64,000 nt of DNA from Eukaryota sp. TZLM1-RC (lineage: Eukaryota > Metamonada: BaSk clade). Of this stretch, positions 18,236 through 30,604 are shown one piece after another (position 1 is the first letter of the stretch; the number at the start of each line of letters is the position of its first letter). A program made the position numbers and the translations under genes. Below the pieces are notes generated by a model that was not told the DNA's origin, did no database searches, and saw nothing but the letters and a program-made list of their open reading frames with translations. The stretch is from assembly GCA_040285825.1 (NCBI GenBank), contig JAUPSS010000007.1, positions 1,140,501 through 1,204,500 of the forward strand, written 5' to 3'.

Positions 18236-21200
18236 ACCCTTTAGGTCCTTTCTTTTTTTGTCTTGCAATTCACCCAATTTTGAAAAAATTAAAAGAAGAA
18301 AATTCTGACCTTCAAGTGGTAGCTTACATGGATGACATTTCTTGTATTGGTCCAGAAAGTACAATTAATAGGGTTGCTAATGAAGCTGCTACATTATACC
18401 AATCCATAGGTCTTGATTTGAATGTTCAAAAATGTTTTTGTATTTCTAGAAAAAATGTTAAGTTAATAATTAATTCCCTCGAAGTTCCATATATTGATTA
18501 TACTTCAACTAGTTTCTGCTTTCTGGGTTGCTATTTAGGTTCCGCCGAAAAGACACTTGACAGCCTTGAAAATTATTTAAATTCAATTAAAAAAGAGCTA
18601 GAAGTCATAAAGACTCTTGAATTGGAAAAACATCTTAAGTTTTTTCTTTTGAAAATTTGTTATGCTGGAAAAATTACTCATTTACTGCGATCATTACCTC
18701 CATCCCTAACTTACAATTTTTGTAGACAATTTAACAAAATACGTACCCAATTTTTGGCTTATTTAATGTCTGTTGATCCATCAATTTTGAAAAATCATAT
18801 TTTTTCTGATGTTCAACTTGGCGGTGTTGGATTCAATTCATCAAAATATTTGACCAAAGCTGCATTTATTGGTGGTGGAAAAATTTTGTATTTGAATTCT
18901 CTAGAAGATATCCTTTGCCGAAAATCTTCTTGAAAATACAAATAGCATATTCCTGGATAACTTAAGACAAGAAATATCCAGTTTATCTCCCGACTTATGG
19001 CAATCATGTTTCCCCATATCCATTCAAGAAATTCCAGACAGAAGTTTATATTCATTAAAATTTGCGTTGAAAAAGCTCCAACGACATCTTTTGAAAAATT
19101 TTGAAAACAAGGATTTTATTGTTCGACTTAGCACGGCTAAGAAAGAAAATCCTGCTTTTGCCAATTTTTGATTGATTTGAAGGACAGTTCATCTGCAGTT
19201 TTGATAAATCAAATTCCCCAGATTTATGGTCTATTTTTGAATGACGACCAATGGACCACTGCTATGAGAATGCGTTGTTATTTATGGCCTTGTAATTTGC
19301 CCAATGATTTGTTTTGTAAATGTGGAGCTGGTTTGACATTATCACATTTATTTAATTGCAATAGATATATTTCCTATCGTTCTACGTTGCATGATGCAGT
19401 CAGAGATCAAATCCATGCAATGTGTAATTCCTATCATATTGAATCTTTTGTAGAACCTTTGTTGAGGTCTCTTGATATAAATGAAAGCGTAAGAGATTCA
19501 GAATATGGAAAACGACGTGCTGATGTTGTTGTACCCTCGTTTGATGATGTCATGAATGTTGTTGATGTCGTAACAGTGGATGTATGCAAGAAAAATGCCT
19601 TGAAAAATGCTCAATCCGAAGTATCCCCCCTTGATGACTCCGAATTGTACAAACGGAAAAAGTATTAGTTAAACCTGGTAAAGGTGACAAACCTGATGGA
19701 GTTAGACCAATTGCTATTGGAGAGTCATTAACCAGATTGCTTTCTTCGCTTATTTTTAACAGAATTTCTACTAAAGCAAGGGACTATTTGAAGCCTTTCC
19801 AATTTGGTATAAAAACTGTTGAAGGTGCTTCTGTTGCTTCAATGACTTCAGATGTTTTTTTCAATAGTCAACAGCATCAATATATTTTCAATTTGGATTT
19901 CAAAAATGCTTTCAATTCTGTGAAACGTAATTGTATTTTTGATGTCCTTCTTCATGATTTTCCTGAACTTACTGCATATTTTTATTTATTTTATGGAAAA
20001 AAATCAGACTTAATTTTTGACTCCTTTACCCTTGAATCTTCTTCTGGTGTGAAACAAGGTGATCCTCTAGGCCCTTTGCTGTTTTGTTTGGCTATTCATA
20101 ATATTATTAAAATGACACAACAAGATTTCCCTGATTTGCGTATTGTTGCCTATATGGATGACATTTCTATTATTGGTTCTTTTGAAAGTATTTCTAGGGT
20201 TTCTGAAGACATTGCGGCGAAATACAAAGAAATTGGTTTAGCTTTGAACCCATCTAAATGTCTCTTGATTGGTAGAGAAAAACAATCTTTGATGATTGGT
20301 GGAGCTCAGATTCCTTTTATCAATTATGACCATCAAGCTTTTAAGTTTCTTGGATGTTGGCTTGGCAATTTGGATGAAATTTATTCCCAGTTAAACAATT
20401 TATTGGAGAAGTTTGACAAGGATCTTAGTTTTATTGCTGAATGTGACATTGAGAAACACATCAAATTTTTTATTTTAAAAATTTGTTATTCTGGAAAATT
20501 CACTCATATTTTAAGGTCAACTCCCCTTCGGTATCTCTCAATTTTGCAGATCTTTTAACAAACTTCGAGTCAAATTTTTTTCTTCTTTATTAGAAGTAAA
20601 TGAATCTTTAATTCGAAGTCATGTATTTTGTTCAGCAGATTTGGGTGGAATTGGATTCACCAAATCTTCGATTCTGTGTAAAGCAGCATTTTTGGGAGGT
20701 GGTAAAAATTTTGTTTTTGAATTTTTCCAAAGGTTCCCTTTTGATGTTCATCTGATCAATGGTGAATCAAATTTTTACTTGAATCAACTGCAATTTGAAT
20801 TAGAAAATTTGCCTAGTGATATCTGGATTCAGTGTTTTCCTCAAAATGTTCAAGAAATTCCCACTCGATCACTTCCAAATTTACGTTTTTGCTTGAAAAA
20901 GCTTCAGCACCATTTGGTTAAATTATATGAAGGCTTGGATTATGAAGTAAGACTTGGCTTGGCCAAAACTAAAAATCCCGCTTTCGGTAATTTTTTAAAG
21001 GATATTCGTGATAGTTCAGCTGCTGCTTTAGTAACTCAAGTTCCCTCTGTTTATGGACTTTTGTTAAAAGACAATGAATGGCTTCTAAACATGCGTTTTC
21101 GTTGTTTTCTGTGGCCAAACAATTTGCCCAATCATTTAACTTGTAAATGTGGTAAACCTCTTTTGTTTACTCATCTTTTGAACTGTAAACATTTCATTAC

Positions 21201-22237
21201 GTTTAGAAGCAAAGTGCATAATAACGTCAGGGACCAAATTTATGTAATGTGCAAATCATATCGTGTAGATTCCTTTTTAGAACCGCTGTTATCAAAATTA
21301 ATTCTTGATGATCCCAATATTGATAGTATGCGTTACAACAGAGCTTCTATGGGTCTGACTAGAGGTGATCTAGTTGTTCCTGGTTTAAATGGTAGTTTTA
21401 CTATTTTGGACGCCATGTCTATTGACCCTTGTAATTCCTCTAACGAACATTTCATTAACTCGGATGTAAATAATCCTCTTCTTGCAGGCGAAAAATATAA
21501 AATTGCTAAATATGCGAAACCCATTTCCTCGGTTAATGAAAATTCTCATGCCCAATATAATTTATGTCCATTTGTTTTTTCTTTGCTTGGATCTCTAGGT
21601 AAGGCTGCTATGGCTTTCCTTGAGGATTTTGTTGTAGTTGTAAAGGAAAGAACTGGAAGAATTTTCAATCGTGTTTACTGGCAAAACAGGATTGTATTTT
21701 CTATTTTTAAGGGAATGGTAACACTAATTTCTGATTCACTATCTTCTTTTGGGAAATTTTCTGAATCTTTAGCGATTAATTGTTTTGATGTAGGGGAGGC
21801 AGGTTTTGAGGATGTGGAGTTTTAATTGTGTATTTCATATTTGTTGTTGAATAAAAAGTTTTAGTTAAAAAAAAAAAGAAAAAGTATGCAAATCCTTTAA
21901 AAGAATTGAAACATGTTCGCCATGTAGATTACCAAATTTGCCCATTTGCTATATCGTTGTATGGTCGTCTTGGAAAAACTGCTTTGAATTTTATTGATGA
22001 TTTTGAAAATCTTGTAAAAAAAAGAATGAATAAGCGTTTTGATCGTCGCTTGTGGCTAAATCGTATTGTTTTTACTATTTTCAAATCAATTCCTAAAATG
22101 ATTTCGAAAGCTTTAATGTCTGTCAGTGCACATTATGAAAACATTGCTGCTGTAAGGTTTGATGGTGTGGAAGCTTGTTTTGAAGATATTGACTTTTAGA
22201 CTGTGGTTTTGAAAATAAATATTACTTTTCAAAAAAA
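18236..22237 (+). mobile_element. Family C element insertion (5'-truncated), carrying a nested family D
   Basis: The insert begins inside RT motif B (DPLGPFFFCLAIHPIL). It runs through YMDD (VAYMDDISCIG), thumb, connector, knuckle FCKCGAGLTLSHLFNC and endonuclease core RRADVVVPS to YKRKK at 19655. It is interrupted by family D (19666-21877) and resumes to the true C-terminus EACFEDIDF (22199), 3' UTR and poly(A). Frameshifts at ~18880 and ~19170 break the ORF. Both are next to short homopolymers. Matching TSDs in the family B array prove a single insertion event. Confidence 0.9.
19666..21877 (+). mobile_element. Family D element nested in family C; most complete D copy
   Basis: Flanked by the 10-bp TSD gaaaaagtat (19656-19665 and 21878-21887). 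One frame (to 20558) holds RT fingers RPIAIGESLTRLL, FGIKTVEGAS, motif A LDFKNAFNS, motif B SGVKQGDPLGP, YMDD and thumb. A one-base shift near 20530 leads to the second frame (20641-21825) with GGIGFTKSSILCKAAFLGGG, connector, knuckle CKCGKPLLFTHLLNC, endonuclease core RGDLVVPGLNGS...LDAMSIDPC and terminus GFEDVEF. It ends with gttgttgaataaaa and a poly(A) tail. The N-terminal zinc finger is missing by 5' truncation. Catalytic motifs are intact. Confidence 0.92.
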
Positions 22238-23925
22238 AATTTCTTGAGCAACCAATTCTAGTAAATCAAATGAACCAATCAAGGATATATCATCCATATA
22301 AGCAACTATTTTTATAGATGGGTATTTTTGCTTAATGATATTTAAAGTTTTGTGAATAGCTAAACAAAACAATAATGGGCCTAAAGGATCTCCCTGCTTC
22401 ACTCCAGAAGATGATTTAAGACCAAATGAATTAAAAATTAAATCTGGTTCTTTCCCATAAAAATGGTAGAAAAAACTCGATAGCTCAGGAAAATCAGATT
22501 TAATAACTTCAAATATTGCTTCTCGCTTTACAGAATTAAAAGCATTTTTAAAGTCGAGATTAAAAATAAAATTATTTTCCTCTGCATTAAAAAAGGTATC
22601 AGAGGCAATAGCAGCAACAGAAGCACCATCAATTGTTTTGATTCCAAATTGATGAGGATTCAAAAATGTAGAAGCTTTGTCTTTGACACGATCGAAGACA
22701 ATTGATGCCAGCAAACGAGAAAGAGATTCACCAACAGCAACTGGGCGTATTCCATCAGGTTTAATTCCATTACCAGGCTTTACTAAAGCAATCAGACGTG
22801 CAGCAAGTAATTCAGAAGGAGGATTAATTTTCAAAACAATTAATTGTTGAAAATAATGGGCTAGATCATCAGCAATTTCGGGAGCACTGGAACACGCTAT
22901 TTTTAACAGATCAAAAGAAATTCCAGATGGGCCTGCTGCTTTCCCTTTTGGTAATTTTTGAATAGCTTTGAGAACTTCAATTGCAGTAATAGGATTTTCA
23001 ATCCAAAAAGGACACACATCAGGCTTGCTGCACTTGAAATTTTCTTGAGGATGCAACTTTTGAAGTTTTTCAAGGGTATCAGAATTTGCAACAGCCAAAG
23101 AAGAGGAAAACAAGGACTGCTTTGCGGCACCATAGCGACCACGTAAGCACAATTTTCGGCAAATTTTTGATTTTACAATTTTTCTTTTTCTAAAACAATT
23201 TTTGTTTTTTTCCAAAATAACTTGTAATTCATTCCGAATTTGAGGCACGTTTCCTAACCAACAACCAAGGAACTTAAAAGCATCACTACTATAATTAGTA
23301 AAAGGGACAATAGAATCGTCTATCACGAGATCTTGAGCAGAAGAGCCAATCAGAAGGCATTTGCTCGCATTAAGATGAAGCCCAATATTTTCATATGAAT
23401 CGGCAATTTCTTGAGCAACCAATTCTAGTAAATCAAATGAACCAATAAAGGATATATCATCCATATAAGCAACTATTTTTATAGATGGGTATTTTTGCTT
23501 AATGATATTTAAAGTTTTGTGAATAGCTAAACAAAACAATAATGGGCCTAAAGGATCTCCCTGCTTCACTCCAGAAGATGATTTAAGACCAAATGAATTA
23601 AAAATTAAATCTGGTTCTTTCCCATAAAAATGGTAGAAAAAACTCGATAGCTCAGGAAAATCAGATTTAATAACTTCAAATATTGCTTCTCGCTTTACAG
23701 AATTAAAAGCATTTTTAAAGTCGAGATTAAAAATAAAATTATTTTCCTCTGCATTAAAAAAGGTATCAGAGGCAATAGCAGCAACAGAAGCACCATCAAT
23801 TGTTTTGATTCCAAATTGATGAGGATTCAAAAATGTAGAAGCTTTGTCTTTGACACGATCGAAGACAATTGATGCCAGCAAACGAGAAAGAGATTCACCA
23901 ACAGCAACTGGGCGTATTCCATTAG
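22238..23925 (-). CDS. Family B tandem units 3 (rest) and 4: one open frame with two RT domains
   Basis: A continuous frame (at least 22229-23881) encodes in order: RT fingers to YMDD and motif E of unit 4, then across an in-frame junction (ELQVILEKNKNCF, ~23211) the RT linker RGRYGAAK and a second full set of motifs A, B and YMDD of unit 3. The junction lies in an A-rich stretch shared by the two joined sites. No ATG starts it and no RLE follows, so it is probably not a functional protein, but reading is uninterrupted for ~550 codons. It is the best preserved part of the ~1.17-kb array starting at 15701. Confidence 0.75.
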
Positions 23926-25417
23926 GGTTTTTTTTATTTTATTTTAATTTTATTCAAAACCTCAATTTATTGAATTTGCACACTTGATTAAATTAAATCA
24001 TAACTAATGGGACGACTATCATTAAACCAAGATTTCCTCTACAAAATCTTGATTTGCTTGCTGTCTAGCTAAAGCTTCTCTAATTCGATTGAAAAACCGC
24101 GGTAATCTATTAATAATGGCAAATTGAATCCGTGAACGCCATAAAAAAATATCAAATCTTTTCATTGTTTTTTCTTTCACCATTTTTTGGAAGTCATCCA
24201 AAAAAGTTTCTGCTTCAACTGATAATCTTCCATTTATCGAAAATGGGAAAGCAATAAAAACCAGCTGTGTATTTCTATCGACATTTGCATCTTCAATTTC
24301 TTGATCATATTTTCTATGTTTTTCTTTTGCTTTAAAATCCAGAGCAGCCACAGGATTAAGTTTTCTTCTGTGAACCAAAGTATCGTTTGCAACATTACAT
24401 GAGACAAAGTCAACAATAGCTTCAGAATTATCAATCCAATCACAGTATACATCACCTCTATCATCAGAACCAAAATTAGTCAGAGAAAGTGTTTCCTTCA
24501 GCAGGGGCTCTTTGATACACGATATCCTTGCAGTTTGTGCCATATTGAAAACAGTGTCTCTAACAGCATCATGTAATGAAGAACGATAAGTTATCAATTT
24601 AGAGCAATTTAGAGCATGGCGCAAAGTGAGTTGAGGTGAATTCGAACAAATACATTTTTCTTTTGATAATAATTGGTTAATGGGGATGTTCAAATATAAT
24701 CTCATTTTTGTTACAAATGCTTCATTAGTGGAACACAATCCAAATCTTCGTGGTACAATGGTTACAAAAAGTGAAGAATCTGACGCCTTGTTTTCACAAA
24801 CACCCTTTTCCAATAACAATGAGTGAAGATCTTGATTTAAAACAGCCGAGCTGCAAATATTATTATAAAGATCTTTTTCATACATTCCAGTCAATCTTTT
24901 CTGTAATGTTCGAAGAGTCTACTTCAAATTTAAAACATTTTTTTCTGGAATATTGCCATTGAATGATTGGGGAAAACATCGACCCCATTTTTCTACATCA
25001 ATTCTTGAAATTTCTTCATTTAATGCAAAAACAGTGGAACTTTGCGTTGTCATCAATAAATCTTCCCAATCTGCAAATCTTTCGGAAAACTCAAAGATTG
25101 CATTTCTGCATCCACCAACAAAAGCACACGAGGTAAGAATAGAAGCCTTCGTCCACCCTAAACCACCATAATGTGGACTAAGGTAAGCATGATCTGGAAT
25201 TTGAAACACTTTACATCCCAGTAATTGAGACAGAACTTTTGCACGTAACTCATTAAACTTTTGAGCCAAAGGTCTAGTGACGAGAGGATTTGTAGATCGA
25301 AATATATGATTAAAATTGGAACTAAAACACAGTCTTATAATGGTAAATTTGATGTGTTTTGTTATATCTAAATTCATCATTCGGTCAATTTTGTCAGAAA
25401 TTGAGTTCAATTTAATT
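23926..25417 (-). pseudogene. Family A element, 3' part (RT thumb, RLE, 3' end)
   Basis: 5'-truncated A copy. It carries the thumb and connector (LNLDITKH region, YGGLGWTKASILTSCAF), then after a break near 24900 the RLE part (24022-24894): knuckle CICSNSPQLTLRHALNC, YRSSLHDAVRDTV, core DDRGDVYCDWI...IVDFVSC and the terminus VEEILV. It keeps the ~79 thumb codons that are deleted in the copy at 36452-39409. The poly(A) reads as T-rich sequence at 23927-23950. A one-base difference at 24919 separates the two frames. Confidence 0.85.
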
Positions 25418-25477
25418 AATAACATTTTAATAATAATTAATCAAAAAAATTGATTTATAACATGTTATCAAAGAGGT
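25418..25477 (-). pseudogene. DJ-1/PfpI-like gene, last codons, stop and 3' flank
   Basis: On the minus strand the codons after the family B insertion read DNML and TAA (stop at 25455-25457), directly continuing KDLF on the other side. The 9-bp TSD caaagaggt (25469-25477 and 26657-26665) marks the insertion. The AT-rich bases to 25418 are the gene's 3' flank. Confidence 0.75.
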
Positions 25478-26656
25478 TTTTAAAATTTAATTTTATTCTA
25501 AACCTATAAATCAACATCTAAAAAATCCATCTCTCCCAAAACAAAAACACTAGATGCAACTCTCTCATAGTGAGATCCAAGAGAAAGCAAAGCATCAGAA
25601 ACCATCTTCAACATCCCCTTAAAAATAGAGAACACAATTCTATTTTTGCCAAAAACAATCTGTTGAAATTTCTGCCAGTTCTTCTCTTTACAATCATTTC
25701 AAAATCATCCAAAAACGTAAAAGCAGTTGGTGCAAGTGAACCAAAAAGGGAAAATACAAATGGATACAAATTGTATTTTGCATGCTGTAGACTGGCCAAT
25801 TTGGACAAAGGTTCATTGTATTTTTTGAATTTAAAATTTTCAGCATTTGAAAGGGGATTATGAATTTCAGAATTAACAAGCCTTTCATTTGAGGCATTAC
25901 AAGGATCAACAGACATTACATCCAATAAAATGAAGCTTCCATCTAATCCAGGTAATATGACATCACCTCTATTATTCTTATGAAAATCATTTTCAGCATC
26001 AAACAGATTTGACAACAAAGGTTCCAAGAAGGATTCAATTCTATGAGATTTACACATACAATATAACTGGTCTCTTACAGCATCATGAACCTTGCTTCTA
26101 AAAAGTAATAAAATGTTTACAATTTAACAAATGAGTAGTTGTAATTTCTCGAGAACATTTACAAATTAAATTATGAGGTAAATTATCAGGCCAGATAAAG
26201 GAACGAAATCTCATATTCAGAGTCCAAGCAGAATCGGATAAGAGAGTACCATAAACTTGTGGAATTGTTGTTACTAAGGCAGAAGAAGTACTGTCACACA
26301 TATCTTGTAAAAGATTTGCAAAAGCGGGATTCTTTTTCTTGGCCAAGCCAAGTCTAACATCAAAATCCAAGCTTTCAAAAATCTTTGACAATTTTTGTTG
26401 AAGCTTTTTACAGCAAAACTGTAAATTAAATAGAGATCGGTTTGGAATTTCTTGAATTGATTGAGGAAAACATTTGGTCCAAATTTGTGGCGGTAATTTT
26501 TCAAGTTCACAAGATAACTCATACAAATAGGGACTACAATTGGGGACTAACAGATGAGAATCATCAGGAAATCTACGAGAAAATTCATAAATAAAATTTT
26601 TGCCACCACCCAAGAATGCTGATTGACACAAAATTGAAGATTTAGTAAAACCAATA
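25478..26656 (-). mobile_element. 5'-truncated family B element inserted in the DJ-1-like gene
   Basis: Minus-strand insertion from FTKSSILCQSAFLGGG through the connector, knuckle CKCSREITTTHLLNC, FRSKVHDAVRDQL, core RGDVILPGLDG and LLDVMSVDPC to the 3' UTR and an A-rich tail at 25478. One-base indels near 26100 (FITF/FRSK, an extra A) and 25650 split it into separate frames. TSD caaagaggt is on both sides. Confidence 0.88.
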
Positions 26657-26952
26657 CAAAGAGGTCTTTTGCTACTGCTTCACCTTTCAGCATTGATATA
26701 CACTGGCGAGAAAGATCAAACACCGAAGACAACCCCAATGCAGTTATTAGGTTTCCATCTACAACAACATTATCAGTCACATACTCAACTCCTTCTATAC
26801 GCAGTTCTCGGAGCTTCGGGTGATCTACAACCTTTTTGTTGGTGAAGATACTACTCTTCTTACCAACAGATTCTAAAGCTGTACAGCAGATTGCTAACAA
26901 CTTGTCATTTGCATGTTGATGCTTAATTAAATCCATCGAGTCAGAACACTTG
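26657..26952 (-). pseudogene. DJ-1/PfpI-like gene, middle segment with the nucleophile Cys
   Basis: The minus strand encodes SMDLIKHQHANDKLLAICCT, then GKKSSIFTNKKVVDHPKL, YVTDNVVVDGNLITALGLSS and LKGEAVAKDLF. AIC-C matches the nucleophilic elbow of the DJ-1/PfpI superfamily (glyoxalase/deglycase/chaperone type). The y.d..VvvDgnliTa.G stretch and the final helix are also family features. The segment joins 29943-30185 upstream and 25455-25468 downstream when two insertions are removed. Reading frame and codons match across both joints. Confidence 0.85.
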
Positions 26953-29929
26953 TTTTGAAAATTAATCCTCCATTTGAATTACTCGCAGCACGTCTGATTG
27001 CTTTAGTAAAGCCTGGAAACGGAATCAAACCTGATGGAATACGCCCAATTGCTGTTGGTGAATCTCTTTCTCGTTTGCTAGCATCAATTGTCTTCGATCG
27101 TGTCAAAGACAAAGCTTCTACATTTTTGAATCCTCATCAATTTGGAATCAAAACAATTGATGGTGCAATATGAGATTTCGTTCCTTTATCTGGCCTGATA
27201 ATTTACCTCATAATTTAATTTGTAAATGTTCTCGAGAAATTACAACTACTCATTTGTTAAATTGTAAACATTTTATTACTTTTAGAAGCAAGGTTCATGA
27301 TGCTGTAAGAGACCAGTTATATTGTATGTGTAAATCTCATAGAATTGAATCCTTCTTGGAACCTCTGTTGTCAAATCTGTTTGATGCTGAAAATGATTTT
27401 CATAAGAATAATAGAGGTGATGTCATATTACCTGGATTAGATGGAAGCTTTATTTTATTGGATGTAATGTCTGTTGATCCTTGTAATGCCTCAAATGAAA
27501 GGCTTGTTAATTCTGAAATTCATAATCCCCTTTCAAATGCTGAAAATTTTAAATTCAAAAAATACAATGAACCTTTGTCCAAATTGGCCAGTCTACAGCA
27601 TGCAAAATACAATTTGTATCCATTTGTATTTTCCCTTTTTGGTTCACTTGCACCAACTGCTTTACGTTTTTTGGATGATTTTGAAATGATTGTAAAGAGA
27701 AGAACTGGCAGAAATTTCAACAGATTGTTTTGGCAAAATAGAATTGTGTTTTCTATTTTTAAGGGGATGTTGATGATGGTTTCTGATGCTTTGCTTTCTC
27801 TTGGATCTCACTATGAGAGAGTTGCATCTAGTGTTTTTGTTTTTGGGAGAGATGGATTTTTTAGATGTTGATTTATAGGTTTAGAATAAAATTAATTTTT
27901 TTAAAAAAAAAAAAAAAAAAAATTGATGGTGCTTCTGTTGCTGCTATTGCCTCTGATACCTTTTTTAATGCAGAGGAAAATAATTTTATTTTTAATCTCG
28001 ACTTTAAAAATGCTTTTAATTCTGTAAAGCGAGAAGCAATTTTTGAAGTTATTAAATCTGATTTTCCTGAGCTATCGAGTTTTTTTCTACCATTTTTATG
28101 GGAAAGAATCAGATTTAATTTTTAATTCATTTGGTCTTAAATCATCTTCTGGAATGAAGCAGGGAGATCTTTTGGGCCCATTATTGTTTTGTTTAGCTAT
28201 TCACAAAACTTTAAATATCATTAAGCAAAAATACCCTTCTATAAAAATAGTTGCTTATATGGATGATATATCCTTGATTGGTTCATTTGATTTACTAGAA
28301 TTGGTTGCTCAAGAAATTGCCGATTCATATGAAAATATTGGGCTTCATCTTAATGCCAGCAAATGCCTTCTGATTGGCTCTTCTGCTCAAGACCTCGTGA
28401 TAAACGATTCTATTGTCCCTTTTACTAATTATAGTAGTGATGCTTTTCCTTGGTTGTTGGTTAGGAAATGTGCCTCAAATTCAGAATGAATTGCAAGTTA
28501 TTTTGGAAAAAATGAAAATTGAACTTGATTCAATTTCTTCTTTAGATATAGAAAAACATATTAAATTTTTCATGCTTAAAATTTGCTACACTGGGAGAAT
28601 AACCCACATTTTGAGATCTTGTGCTCCTTCCATAGCATTAGATTTTTGTCGTTCTTTTAATTCATTGAGAACAGAATTTTTTGCTGATTTATTGGATGTA
28701 GAACCAGGAATGTTGAAAAGCCATTTATTTTCTTCAGCAAATTTGGGTGGTATTGGTTTTACTAAATCTTCAATTTTGTGTCAATCAGCATTCTTGGGTG
28801 GTGGCAAAATTTTATTTATGAATTTTCTCGTAGATTTCCTGATGATTCTCATCTGTTAGTCCCCAATTGTAGTCCCTATTTGTGTGAGTTATCTTGTGAA
28901 CTTGAAAAATTACCGCCACAAATTTGGACCAAATGTTTTCCTCAATCAATTCAAGAAATTCCAAACCGATCTCTATTTAATTTACAGTTTTGCTGTAAAA
29001 AGCTTCAACAAAATTGTCAAAGATTTTTGAAAGCTTGGATTTTGATGTTAGACTTGGCTTGGCCAAGAAAAAGAATCCCGCTTTCGCAAATCTTTTACAA
29101 GATATGTGTGACAGTACTTCTTCTGCCTTAGTAACAACAATTCCACAAGTTTATGGTACTCTCTTATCCGATTCTGCTTGGACTCTGAATATGAGATTTC
29201 GTTCCTTTATCTGGCCTGATAATTTACCTCATAATTTAATTTGTAAATGTTCTCAAGAAATTACAACTACTCATTTGTTAAATTGTAAACATTTTATTAC
29301 TTTTAGAAGCAAGGTTCATGATGCTGTAAGAGACCAGTTATATTGTATGTGTAAATCTCATAGAATTGAATCCTTCTTGGAACCTTTGTTGTCAAATCTG
29401 TTTGATGCTGAAAATGATTTTCATAAGAATAATAGAGGTGATGTCATATTACCTGGATTAGATGGAAGCTTCATTTTATTGGATGTAATGTCTGTTGATC
29501 CTGGTAATGCCTCAAATGAAAGGCTTGTTAATTCTGAAATTCATAATCCCCTTTCAAATGCTGAAAATTTTAAATTCAAAAAATACAATGAACCTTTGTC
29601 CAAATTGGCCAGTCTACAGCATGCAAAATACAATTTGTATCCATTTGTATTTTCCCTTTTTGGTTCACTTGCACCAACTGCTTTACGTTTTTTGGATGAT
29701 TTTGAAATGATTGTAAAGAGAAGAACTGGCAGAAATTTCAACAGATTGTTTTGGCAAAATAGAATTGTGTTTTCTATTTTTAAGGGGATGTTGAAGATGG
29801 TTTCTGATGCTTTGCTTTCTCTTGGATCTCACTATGAGAGAGTTGCATCTAGTGTTTTTGTTTTGGGAGAGATGGATTTTTTAGATGTTGATTTATAGGT
29901 TTAGAATAAAATTAAATTTTAAAAAAAAA
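26953..29929 (+). mobile_element. Family B element inserted in the DJ-1-like gene, carrying a second B inside
   Basis: The outer B begins in RT (NPPFELLAARLIALVKPG), is interrupted at 27167-27920 by another B, and resumes at IDGASVAAIASDTF. It continues through motif A, motif B, YMDD (VAYMDDISLIG), thumb, connector, knuckle and RLE core to GEMDFLDVDL (29898), AATAAA and poly(A). The 13-bp TSD gtcagaacacttg at 26940-26952 and 29930-29942 defines it. Frameshifts near 28085, 28450, 28810 and 29015 break the RT/connector. The RLE frame (29014-29898) is intact. Confidence 0.92.
27167..27920 (+). mobile_element. Short 5'-truncated family B nested within family B
   Basis: It starts at MRFRSFIWPDNLPHN and ends with the B 3' UTR and a long poly(A) (27901-27920). 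The 12-bp aattgatggtgc at 27155-27166 and 27921-27932 is the TSD inside the outer element's IDGA codons. Frame 27170-27871 ends in a different C-terminus because of one extra T near 27845. Confidence 0.92.
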
Positions 29930-30185
29930 GTCAGAACACTTGAGAAACTCCATCTGTCTGCCTCCAGGTACGACAATCAAGTCAAAAAAGGTTTTTGATG
30001 TTATTTCTCCATTGAAACATTCATCTGCACGGAATCCAAGCTTGTGTAGGCCAGTCACCACAAATTCTTTGCAGTAACACTTGAGCATGACAACATCAAC
30101 ATCAGCTCTGCGCAGGAAATCAACAACTGATATACATTCAAGTTCTTCTACTCCATCGTAGACAAGAACAGCAGCTTTTGGCTTA
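29930..30185 (-). pseudogene. DJ-1/PfpI-like gene, N-terminal segment
   Basis: The minus strand reads KPKAAVLVYDGVEELECI, DFLRRADVDVVMLKC, then DLIVVPGGRQMEFLKCSD. The V.dGvEE.E start (with the family's conserved acidic residue) and the VVPGG loop identify a DJ-1/PfpI fold. The frame then continues at 26952. Upstream of Lys 30185 an in-frame stop occurs within ~60 bases and an ATG lies in another frame. The first exon or start is therefore unresolved (intron, indel or sequence error). Confidence 0.82.
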
Positions 30186-30480
30186 GTAGATGACGTGGAA
30201 TGGATGTGTGTAGATGGTTTGATTCAGTTGCAATCATACTAGGCATATGATATCTTTATCATTATTTTATAAATAATTCTGCATCTTTGCGGAATATTTA
30301 ATAGATACAAGTAGATATTCAATCTTCTGATGAATATTAAACTTAAATGTTGGGTCGATCGAAAGGATCAGTCAATAACATATTTAACATTGTGTTCATG
30401 GTTCCCTCAAAGTCTAACTAGTCTATCTAGATTTTACAAAATCTGTAATACTTGCTGTGAGAAGAACAAATACAAATTGA
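30186..30480. other. AT-rich 5' flank of the DJ-1-like gene; no gene recognised
   Basis: It lies upstream (minus strand) of the DJ-1-like reading frame. It probably holds its promoter and perhaps a first exon. I see no confident motif, RNA gene or retroelement sequence. Confidence 0.4.
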
Positions 30481-30592
30481 TTCATCTCTCCCAAAACACA
30501 ACAACGAGATGCAACTCTCTCATAGTGAGATCGAAGAGAAAGCAGAGCATTAGAAATCATCTTCAACAACCCAAAATAGAAAAAAGCACTTC
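30481..30592 (-). pseudogene. Diverged family B 3'-end remnant
   Basis: Resembles the minus-strand B C-terminus at 25535-25625 (atgcaactctctcatagtga and agaaatcatcttcaacaa) but with more substitutions than any other copy. It appears to be an older relic. The family E target site lies at its right edge. Confidence 0.6.
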
Positions 30593-30604
30593 AATTCTGT
30601 CAAA

